This document shows, piece by piece, positions 23,617 to 33,695 of a stretch of DNA of 64,000 nucleotides. The position numbers and the translations under genes are program-made. The notes below the pieces were generated by a model that ran no database searches, was not told the DNA's origin, and saw nothing but the letters and a program-made list of their open reading frames with translations. Position 1 is the stretch's first letter. Each line of letters begins with the position of its first letter. The stretch comes from Polydactylus sextarius (Eukaryota; Chordata; Actinopteri; Polynemidae). The DNA lies in NCBI GenBank assembly GCA_016801845.1, contig CM028925.1, positions 7,390,501 to 7,454,500 of the forward strand, read 5' to 3'.

Positions 23617-26600
23617 TTACAAAATCACTTCAGACCAGTTCAGATAAGATTTGTGAATCTGAACCAAAGCAGTAACGGGGTTAATGGGTTTTAAACCCAA
23701 AACAATGAGCTGAAAGACGTTAAAATGCTATGAAGAGAGCTCGTCGGCCCAGTTTGTTGTTCCTTTTCTTGGTTTTATAGAATGAAATAGAAAGGATTGC
23801 TGTTGATTGCTGAAACAACGTTCAGTGGTGTTGAGGCAAATATATTTCCATATTCGCATCTGGGTTGTTTTTGTAATCTAACATCTCCTTTTCACGGGCC
23901 GGCGACATCATAAAACCCTGTATCTGAATAGCATCATTGAGACCCGGATCAAATTATTCAAATGACATAAGAGGGAAATACGACGAAGAACATTTGCAAA
24001 GCAAATCTACTCAAACATAACTGGTGTTGTGTAAAAAACACATGACGACAGATGAGGCACAAACGTTAAATTTAACCTGTTGAGGTCATTCTTCTAAGCA
24101 GAAACTGAACTTGTGTGTGAGCGAGTGTGTGCACGTGAGGAGACGCCAGCGTAGAGTTCAGAGAAACTACACCATGATATGACTATATATGTCTCCGTCG
24201 TGATCCTTTTGGTTGTAAGCTGGAGATCAGAGCGAAGGGGAGAGAGTGAGATCATGTGGAACAAAGCTGTGGAGGGGAAAAAAAGATATGATCGACCTGT
24301 GCGCCAGTCAGCTCCATTAAAAACAGATTCCACCTCCTCCTCCTTTTCTATATCTGAAAAGCTAACGATGCGTTGAGTACGTCTCCGGAGGTTAAAGGAC
24401 TGTAACTAAGAAGGGGCAGAACTCAACTGAAATGTGCCATTACATGTGAAATACTGAAACACATACGAGACGTCCAGGCATGTGTTTCATTTGCTTTGAT
24501 TCGGAAAAAAAAAAAAAAAAACAGGCGCTGGCACATGTGAGGCAGCAGATAGACACGTCTGTTTGACAGCCTCTGTCAGCTGAAGAAAAAAAACAATGAG
24601 GGGAAAATACCTGAGAGCAGCAACCTGAGAGTTTTAACACTGAGCTCCGTCGTACATGCACTGAAATAACGACCGGGTCCAAGACGTGTTAACGCTTGTT
24701 GATGTAACCACTTAAAGACACATGATTAATCACAATAATAATAAGCGATAAAAGCACTATGTTTATCAGTTTTGCCAATACAACTTTATTTGATCTAGTA
24801 TGACTTGTGTTGTTTACTGAAATGTGTTTTGATTAAAGAAAACAAAATAATCAAAACAAAACGATAATTTGTATTATTCTGCCATTTTCCATTTTGTTAG
24901 TGTTAGTAATGCTAAGCGTAATTTAATGCTTATGTTTATGTGATGTTTACAAAATCAGTTATGCAACACATTTTAATATATAACCTTTTACTGTGTTTTT
25001 TCCGCAGTTATCCAATTTCACTCCACGACCTCCAGAGACGACATCCAGAAAATCAGCTACTTCTATTTTCTGCTTTATGTTCAGTGGATCTTAAATCAGT
25101 TGTCTGTCGCAGTAATCACAGTGTTATGTTGCTACTGACCGATGGGGCAGAAAAAATGTTTAAATGTACCTTTGTTTTACAATGATTGGATTCTAGCTTC
25201 AGCTCAGGAATTCATAGATTTGTCAACAACGTTAGCTAATCTTAGCTAATCCCTCTCCATTTGGTGCCGACAACAGTTCACACAGCCCCGAGCAGCACGT
25301 GAATGAGGCATTTTCATCGTCTCTAATTGACTTTTCTACAGAAATGCCAGTCACAATATGCTGCCGACGTCGACGTACGCTGCTGTTGATCATGAGGCGT
25401 CTACGTATTTATTTGTCTGTGCTTTTAGCTACGCTAGCTTGATGGCTTTAGCAATGGCAGCTATGAGCCACCACTTAAGTTTTGACTAATGTATATGCTA
25501 ATTGACACATTGTAGCATGCTAACATGCTAAACCTATACTATTCAAGATGGGGAACATAGCTTAGCCTAGCCGGAGCTGCTAGTGCCACAGACTTTTACA
25601 TTGTGTCTACACTGACAGCTCAGCTTGTGCAGCAGCTCAGGTGTGTTTACACAGGCCTGGTATTGAGTGTATGTCAAGCACTCAGAGCACAAAACACAAT
25701 CACTGTAGTTATGTGTGTAAGGAACAATAGACCCGAGTGAGAGTGTAGAGAGGCTGTTTATCTTGTCTCCACTTCAAAGATAGTTTAAAAAAAAAAAAAA
25801 AAAAACAAAACATTGGACACCTTTAAATATATGACAAGAATAAATCAACATGTCTAAGGTTTTTCATGAGACCTGCTTACTGTCCTAAAGTGCTTTGGAG
25901 TTTCACACTGCTGCTTTTTTACAATTCCCAATAACGCATTTTTTTTAGAGGTGTTAACCACTACGTGCGCATGTACACGCTGCAAAGGAAATTGGTGAGG
26001 GGTTTTACACAGACCTTAAACAACATCTGTTGTAGTTCAGACCAATGACTGATCACTTGTGGGTGCAGTTTATCACTTTATATGATGTTAAAGCTAATTG
26101 TGTTCTCAGAATAGAAGTGTAGATGTGTCAGTTCTCTTCTCATTAAAGGTTCAGGGCAAGCCCCCGTTCCCGTTCCTGCTCCCTGCTGGAGGAAATTGAT
26201 CTCTTGAGTCTGTCAGACAGCTATGAGAGCGCCGCGAGCCGCGGGGTCTTGTTACCATTCACAGGTGCGGCGCACTGACAAGCTGACGATGACAGCCCAG
26301 CAGAGCCAAGGTGTGTGTGTTCATATGTGTGTGTGTATATTATGTGCACTCCTCCGGCCCGAAGACAGAAATTTGTCAATGGCTGCACAGATTGTCAACA
26401 TACCTGAGATTCCTTCATATTCCAAACAACCAATGACAAGACGGGAGCGAGAGAGAGACATATAGAATAGAATAGAGGGAGAGGCCAGAGCTATCCACCC
26501 TGCTACAAGCACAGGTGCAATATTTCACAAGATAAAGGCTCCTCTGTTTAGAAAAACATGCTGCTTTACAGACATGATGTACAGAGAATATTTCGAGGCA

Positions 26601-27027
26601 GCAGGGACGTGCACACTGGTGTTCTCCACAAGGTGTTTCTGTAAAGAATTGACCATATCATACTTTGTGATTATGCTGGGTTTTTTTGCCAGCGTGCAAA
26701 GAAAAACATATGTAGTTTAGTTTGTAACATTGACACAGGAAGTGATCCATCTGGAGGGGTGAGAAGACAAAGTGTAGCAACACCCAGCAAACGTTTGTAA
26801 AAGTCAACCAGCTGGAATTGGCAAAATCATAAATCCTTAATCCCAACAATTGTCAGTGTAACACATGAATATATAAAGAAACTTGTTCTTACTATTTACT
26901 ATATTAAGAAGTAATTATGTCCAAAATGTGAAAAAAATTGGCAAAATTTGAACTTAAGAGTGAAGTTTAATATTTATGAACCCAATGTGAACCATTAAAG
27001 AGTCCAAAAATAGGGTTGTTGGTGTTT

Positions 27028-27099
27028 GGAGAAATAGCTCAGCTGGATAGAGAACAGCTAGGGGGCATGGAGATTGTGAGTTCAATCCTCAGTTAAGAC
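27028..27099 (+). repeat. tRNA-derived Pol III sequence (SINE head or tRNA pseudogene)
   Basis: A 72-base segment starts GGAGAAA. It has a perfect A-box, TAGCTCAGCTGG, at 27035-27046 and a perfect B-box, GTTCAATCC, at 27080-27088, with tRNA-like spacing. The T-arm TGAG-TTCAATC-CTCA can form. The two acceptor-arm ends do not pair well and the anticodon arm is poor, so a functional tRNA is unlikely. The unique-looking sequence after it (to about 27220, before a long T-rich run) would fit a SINE body and tail. The family is not identified. Confidence 0.55.
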
Positions 27100-27227
27100 A
27101 TTGGTTATGCATGTATTGAGTATTTTGAGTTTGTGGATGTATATAAATCATCATTATAGATTTTATTAGGTGATTTAGTGCTTGATGTCAATCTTAGTAA
27201 AATGAAATAATTTCACTGAAGGACAGT

Positions 27228-27257
27228 CTCTTTTTTTTTTTTTTTTTTTTTCTTTTT

Positions 27258-27291
<34 letters not shown>

Positions 27292-27292
27292 A
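27228..27292. repeat. T-rich / (TTTTTC)n tract
   Basis: About 65 bp of T with periodic C, ending in CTTTTT units. It may be the tail of the tRNA-derived element upstream, or simply a low-complexity tract. Confidence 0.85.
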
Positions 27293-28180
27293 TTACAGAA
27301 TAAACTGAGGAGCATCTGGAGGCAAGCAGGTAAATATAAAGCCATTAGAGGCCGGACACAACCTTGAACGTCCATTCAGTCCATTGCACACACGCGCACA
27401 CACACACACGTGTTCGTTCAGGAAGTACAAGGTAATGGTACAGTGAAGCTAAAGTTAGACAAGGGTCAGGTCAAAGCAAAGACATTTTAACAACGAAAAG
27501 TGGATGATTGTGTCTTCATTCTGCTGAGCTCTCATGTTCATACATACAAATGTATGTGTATATATACACACACACATACATATACACATTGCTCTTTAAT
27601 TATTATCATTATTATTTATTATTATTATTTTTTTTATTCTTTCGGATCTTGAGAGTTGCTCAAAGACCAGACTCCTCCTGAGATCCTTGTTCCTCTGGTG
27701 TCTCTGTAGGAAGACGAGCGCTCTGTGTGGTGGAGGTCTGGATTCAATCCCTACCTACAGCAGTTTAGACTTTTGTTTAGACATCTGCTTGGACCATAGA
27801 GTTTAAGATAATAGAATCATTTGTTTGTATCGGATCTGTCGGTTTTGGTTGTATTATTAAAAGAAGAAGAAAAAAAGAACAGATTAGTTTTGCAGTTGAA
27901 CGCTGAAACTCGTTTTGAGCTGGACGCGCTGCAAAGGGATCTCGGTGGCGTGTTGGGTTCGTCAGTGGCAGCAAAGTCGCATCAGTTCGGTAGAAACTGG
28001 TTCGGGTCCAGCGGCCCGTCAGGATCCTGATTAAAGTCCAACGAAAACGGGTGTGAGGGTGGGCTCAGGGGGGGTCCCCCCCCCCGAGTTTCTACAGTAA
28101 TAAACGCAGGGGGTTATGCACCAGAAAACAAGGAGCAGCTGAAATCTTACAACCCTACCATATGTTTAATTAGTCAGCTG
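27293..28180. other. Gene-free stretch
   Basis: No supported exon. It contains short CA/TA repeats (about 27388-27407 and 27547-27585) and a C-rich run near 28074-28086. Confidence 0.5.
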
Positions 28181-28199
28181 ATCCGGATACCTGCGTCAA

Positions 28200-28262
28200 A
28201 TCAATTCAACCAATCAGAGACCGCGGTGGAATCAGCTGCAGGTGACCCGGAAGTTAGCAGAC
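28200..28262 (+). promoter_or_regulatory. Candidate promoter of a spliced non-coding transcript
   Basis: A CCAAT box lies at 28210-28214 and a consensus ETS/GABP site CCGGAAGT at 28247-28254, at the edge of a CpG-rich segment (about 28218-28330). This pairing is typical of TATA-less vertebrate promoters. A strong splice donor follows at 28445 on the same strand. The start site is inferred to be near 28255-28270. Confidence 0.4.
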
Positions 28263-29180
28263 ACGTGGTGGCCGCGGTGACCAGAGCGGAGCGTCGAGCA
28301 GAGCGGAGCAGAGAAAGACGAAACAAAGACAGAAAAGTTCGTCAACGCGGTGACAAACTTTCTTTCTGAGGTAAAAGAAATCGAAACAAACCGTGGAAGA
28401 GTTTGTGTCGAGCGGGAGGCTAAACACACACCTGCGGCGGAAAGGTAAGGCTAGTTAGTGTGGTAGCGGCTAGCTAAGCGTTAGCTGTTAGCGGCTAGCT
28501 AAGCGTTAGCTGTTAGCATAAATGTTTGTTAAGTTTTCTTTCTTCTCAATTCATTTTATTTGACCGAGACACGTGTCCAGTTGGTCAGTCTGTGAGTTAT
28601 GTTCATAGTTTGCAGTTTTTCAGTTTGTTGTGATGCGATTAAAAATTTATTCTTGAGTTTCTCTTCCTAGCCGCTGTGTGGTTTGTCGTTGTGGTTGTAT
28701 AAGAGCATGATCGTCATTTTACTGGTTAGGGTCGTTTTGTTGTGTTAGCTTTAGCATTGTTGTGTGTTTGTTAGCTTTATTAGCTGTCCATGTGCATGTA
28801 ATCATCACAGTAAGTGTCAGGATTTGACCAGTGAGGATCACTGTCGTTTGTGTGACTGAAGCACCTGTTGATCTGGTTAACCCGCCATGTTTTGTCTGTT
28901 CTGCAGGGAAAAAAAAGGTTCAATGTCGTTGAGAACGAAGCCATGCGGAGGAAAATATTAGAATAAAACGTAAGTAAACATTGCAATTGTGAGAAATAAA
29001 GAGCTATATGACAGCTAGTAATATAAATAACAATTGGCAGGGAGAGGGGTTGTTGTTGATGTTGATGAGTTTCATGGTGTTTTCCAGGTACGCATGTTTA
29101 ATGCAGCGTGGAGGAAAAAACTGGATCTTCACAGACTAAGATGGCTTAAGACTTCTACCACCACATCCACCACCACGATG
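28260..29180 (+). ncRNA. Candidate spliced lncRNA (three exons) leading into the satellite block
   Basis: Exon 1 (about 28260-28444) ends GAAAG|GTAAGG. Exon 2 is 28907-28969, with acceptor gttctgcag|G and donor AAAAC|GTAAGT. Exon 3 begins at 29088 after gttttccag|G and runs towards the polypyrimidine tract. All sites match the consensus well. The longest frame through the join hits TAA in exon 1 and again in exon 2, and exon 3 offers only about 29 codons, so the transcript looks non-coding. No polyadenylation signal is placed. If it does not end before 29.2 kb it would enter the tandem arrays. The call rests on splice-site and promoter pattern only. Confidence 0.4.
28467..28518 (+). repeat. 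Two-copy TAGC-rich tandem repeat
   Basis: A unit of about 25 bp built of 'ggctagctaagcg' and 'ttagctgttagc' is repeated twice in the first intron of the candidate lncRNA. It is related in texture to the TAGC-rich repeats in the first 6 kb. Confidence 0.75.
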
Positions 29181-30221
29181 TGAGACCCCCACACATTCTT
29201 CTTTCCCCCCTCTTTCTTTTCTCTTCCCCCTTTCTTTTCTCTTTTCTTCTCTCCCTTCCCTTCTTTCCCCTTCCTCTTCCTTCCCTTCCCTTCCCTTCCC
29301 TTCCCTTCCCTTCCCTTCCGTTCTCTGCTCTTGTTTCTTCCTTTCCCCTCTCTCCAGTCTCCTCTTTTCCCTTCCCTCTTTCTCCTCACTTCTTTCTTCT
29401 TCCCTCTCTTCTCTTTCTCCTTGTTCTTCTCTTCCGTCTTGTTTTTGAATGTTGTTGTACTTGTACCTGCACCTGTTTGTACTCACTTGTGCCCTACCTC
29501 TCCTCCTCTCCTCCTCTCTCCTCCCCTCACTCTCTTCCCTCTCCTCCCTCTCCTTCCTCCTCTCTCCTCCTACTCACTCCTCCTCCTGCTTCCCTCTTTC
29601 TCCTCACTTCTGTCTCCCTCTCTCCTGTCTCCTGTTCTTCTCTGCCGTCTTGTTTTTAGAATGTTGTTGTGCCTGCACCTGTTTGTACTCACTTGTACCT
29701 CCTCCCTCCTCCTCCTCCCTCCTCCTCTCCTCCTCTCTCTCCTCCTTCTCTCCTCTCTCTCCTCCTTTCTCCTCCTCCTCCTCCTTCTCCTCTCTCTCCT
29801 CCTTTCTCCTCCTCTCTCCTCCTCTCCTCTCCTCTTTCTCCTCCTCCTTTCTCCTCCTCTCTCTCCTCTCCCTTCTCCTCCTCCTCCTCTCTCTCTCCTC
29901 TCCTCCTCCTCCTCTCTCTCTCTCCTCCTCTCTCCCTCTCCTCCTCTCTCCTCTCTCTCTCCTCCTCTTCTTCCTCTTCTCCTTTCTCTCTCCTTCTCCT
30001 CCTCCTCTCCTCTCCTCCTCTCTCCTCCTCCTCCCTCTCCTCCTCCTCCTTCTCTCTTTTTCTCTCCTCCTCCTCCTTCTCCTTTTTCTCCCTTTCTCCT
30101 CCTCCTTCTCCTCTTTCTCTCTCTTCTCCTCCTCCTCCTCCTCTCCTTCTCTTCTTCTTTCTCCTCCTCCTCTCCTCTCTGACTCTCTTCTCTCACTCCT
30201 CCTCTCCTCCTCCTCTCCTGA
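29180..30221. repeat. Polypyrimidine (CT-rich) tract of about 1 kb
   Basis: The + strand is nearly all C and T: (CCCTT)n at 29280-29318, then CTC/CTT-rich sequence to the start of the satellite. It is interrupted twice by a conserved non-pyrimidine block ('gtcttgttttt', 'gaatgttgttgt', 'cctgcacctg', 'tttgtactcacttgt') at 29423-29491 and 29633-29698, so about 210 bp of the tract have been duplicated. Such mirror-like homopurine/homopyrimidine DNA can form triplex (H-DNA). The long open frames on both strands (for example 29331-30182) encode only Ser/Leu/Pro or Arg/Glu/Gly strings and are artefacts. Confidence 0.9.
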
Positions 30222-33200
30222 CTCTATGACACTGTTATGACACTGTTATGACACTGTTATGACACTGTTATGACACTGTTATGACACTGTTATGACCACT
30301 GACACTTATGACACTGTTATGACACTGTTATGACACTGTATGACACTGTTATGACACACTGTTATGACACCGTTATGACTGTTATGACACTGTTATGACA
30401 CTATGACACCGTTATGACACTGTTATGACACTGTTATGACACTGTTATGACACTGTTATGACACTGTTATGACACTGTTGTTATGACACTGTTATGACAC
30501 TGTTATGACACTGTTATGTTATGACACTGTTATGACACTGTTATGACACTGTTATGACACTGTTATGACACTGTTATGACACTGTTATGACACTGTTATG
30601 ACACTGTTATGACACTGTTATGACACTGTTATGACACTGTTATGACACTGTTTATGACACTGTTATGACACTGTTATGACACTGTTGACACTGTTATGAC
30701 ACTGTTATGACACTGTTATGACACTGTTATGACACTGTTATGACACTGTTATGACACACTGTTATGACACTGTTGTTATGACACTGTTATGACACTGTTA
30801 TGACACTGTTATGACACACTGTTATGACACTGTTATGACACTGTTATGACACTGTTATGACACTGTTATGACACTGTTATGACACTGTTATGACACTGTT
30901 ATGACACTGTTATGACACTGTTATGACACTGTTATGACACTGTTATGACACTGTTATGACACTGTTATGACACTGTTATGACACTGTTATGACACTGTTA
31001 ATCCACTGTTATGACACTGTTATGACACTGTTATGACACTGTTATGACACTGTTATGACACTGTTATGACACTGTTATGACACTGTTATGACACTGTTAT
31101 GACACTGTTATGACACTGTTATGACACTGTTATGACACTGACACTGTTATAACACTGTTATGACACTGTTATGACACTGTTATGACACTGACACTGTTAT
31201 GACACTGTTATGACACTGTTATGACACTGTTATGACACTGTTATGACACTGTTATGCCACTGTTATGACACTGTTATGACACTGTTATGACACTGTTATG
31301 ACACTGTTATGCCACTGTTATGCCACTGTTATGCCACTGTTATGCCACTGTTATGCCACTGTTATGACACTGTTATGACACTGTTATGACACTGTTATGC
31401 CACTGTTATGACACTGTTATGCCACTGTTATGACACTGTTATGACACTGTTATGCCACTGTTATGCCACTGTTATGCCACTGTTATGCCACTGTTTACAC
31501 ACTGTTATGCCACTGTTACTGTTATTAGACACTGTTATGCCACTGTTGACACTGTTATGACACTGTTATGCCACTGTTATGCCACACTGTTACTGTTACA
31601 CTGTTATGACACTGTTATGCCACTGTTATGACACTGTTATGTTACACTGTTTATACCACTGTTATGCCACTGTTATGACACTGTTATGACACTGTTATGA
31701 CACTGTTATGACACTGTTATGACACTGTTATGACACTGTTATGACACTGTTATGACACTGTTATGACACTGTTATGACACTGTTATGACACTGTTATGAC
31801 ACTGTTATGACACTGTTATATGACACTGTTATGACACTGTTATGACACTGTTATGACACTGTTATGACACTGTTTATGACACTGTTTGACACTGTTATGA
31901 CACTGTTATGACACTGTTATGACACTGTTATGACACTGTTATGATGACACTGTTATGACACTGTTATGACACTGTTTATGTTACACTGTTATGACACTGT
32001 TATGACACTGTTATGACACTGTTATGACACTGTTATGACACTGTTATGACACTGACACTGTTATGACACTGTTATGACTGTTATGACAACTGTTATGACA
32101 CTGTTATGACACTGTTATGACACTGTTATGACACTGTTATGACACTGTTACACTGTTGACACACTGTTATGACACTGTTATGACACTGTTATGACACTGT
32201 TATGACACTGTTATGACACTGTTATGACACTGTTATGACACTGTTATGACACTGTTATGACACTGTTATGACACTGTTATGACACTGTTATGACACTGTT
32301 ATGACACTGTTATGACACTGTTATGACACTGTTATGACACTGTTATGACACTGTTATGACACTGTTATGACACTGTTATGACACTGTTATGACACTGTTA
32401 TGACACTGTTACTGTTGACACTGTTATGACACTGTTATGACACTGTTATGACACTGTTATGACACTGTTATGACACTGTGTTATGACACTGTTATGACAC
32501 TGTTATGACACTGTTTGACACTGTTATGACACTGTTATGACTGTTATTGTTATGACACTGTTATGACACTGTTATGACACTGTTATGACACTGTTATGAC
32601 TGTTATGACACTGTTATGACACACTGTTATGACACTGTTATGACACTGTTATGACACTGTTACACTGTTATGACACTGTTATGACACTGTTATGACACTG
32701 TTATGACACTGTTATGACACTGTTATGACACTGTTATGACACTGTTTACTGTTGACACTGTTATGACACTGTTATGACACTGTTATGACACTGTTATGAC
32801 ACTGTTATGACACTGTTATGACACTGTTATGACACTATTGACACTGTTATGACACTGTTATGACACTGTTATGACACTGTTATGACACTGTTATGACACT
32901 GTTATGACACTGTTATGACACTGTTATGACACTGTTATGACACTGTTATGACACTGTTATGACACTGTTATGACACTGTTATGACACTGTTATGACACTG
33001 TTATGACACTGTTATGACACACTGTTATGACACTGTTATGACACTGTTATGACACTGTTATGACACTGTTATGACACTGTTACTGTTGACACTGTTATGA
33101 CACTGTTATGACACTGTTATGACACTGTTATGACACTGTTATGACACTGTTACACTGTTATGACACTGTTATGACACTGTTATGACACTGTTATGACACT

Positions 33201-33594
33201 GTTATGACACTGTTATGACACTGTTATGACACTGTTATGACACTGTTATGACACTGTTATGACACTGTTATGACACTGTTATGACACTGTTATGACACTG
33301 TTATGACATGACACTATTTGACACTGACACTGTTATGACACTGTTTATGACACTGTTATGACACTGTTATGACACTGTTATGACACTGTTATGACACTGT
33401 GTTATGACACTGTTATGACACTGTTATGACACTGTTATGACACTGTTATGACACTGTTATGACACTGTTACTGTTGACACTGTTATGACACTGTTATGAC
33501 ACTGTTATGTTATGACACTGTTATGACACTGTTATGACACTGTTATGACACTGTTATGACACTGTTATGACACTGTTATGACACTGTTATGACA
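30222..33594. repeat. 11-bp satellite array (TTATGACACTG)n
   Basis: A head-to-tail array with consensus TTATGACACTG covers about 3.37 kb, equivalent to roughly 300 units by length. Most units are identical. Irregularities are mainly deletions or partial units (for example 'acactgacactg', 'ctgttgttatg', 'ttactgttgacac'). A sub-block at about 31252-31672 is enriched in the variant TTATGCCACTG. No frame stays open because 11 is not a multiple of 3 and each unit contains TGA. Some truncated units could be sequencing or assembly errors. Confidence 0.97.
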
Positions 33595-33695
33595 TGTCAT
33601 ACTATAGCATGTTATGACACTGTGATAAAAATGTCATGTTATGATACTGTTATGACACTGTTATGAAATGTGATAAAATGTCATACTATAGCATG
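33590..33695. repeat. Chimeric junction between the 11-bp and 37-bp arrays
   Basis: Elements of both families alternate here. 'gtcatactatagcatg' is followed by 'ttatgacactg', then 'tgataaaaatgtcatg', then 'ttatgatactg' and 'ttatgacactg', before 37-mer units take over. The interleaving suggests the second family arose or recombined within the first, rather than the two arrays being joined at one clean breakpoint. Confidence 0.8.

Larger units (their letters stand above)
19391..27027. other. Gene-free stretch of about 7.6 kb downstream of spry2
   Basis: No supported exons. The stretch carries many simple repeats. Segments near 19.72-20.00, 20.37-20.46, 21.05-21.15 and 23.86-23.97 kb are less repetitive, of mixed composition, and look like conserved non-coding DNA by texture only. 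Short frames here are driven by CA/GT repeats and homopolymers. Confidence 0.5.

Noticed and set aside
27028..27099. Functional tRNA gene
   Set aside because: A- and B-boxes are good, but the acceptor-stem ends do not pair and the anticodon arm is weak, so a SINE head or pseudogene is more likely.
28260..29180. Protein-coding gene at the three-exon unit
   Set aside because: The reading frame meets TAA in exon 1 and again in exon 2, and exon 3 gives at most about 29 codons.
29180..30240. Long open frames (up to 283 codons) on both strands
   Set aside because: They translate CT/GA low-complexity DNA into Ser/Leu/Pro or Arg/Glu/Gly strings in several frames at once, with no start context or splice sites.
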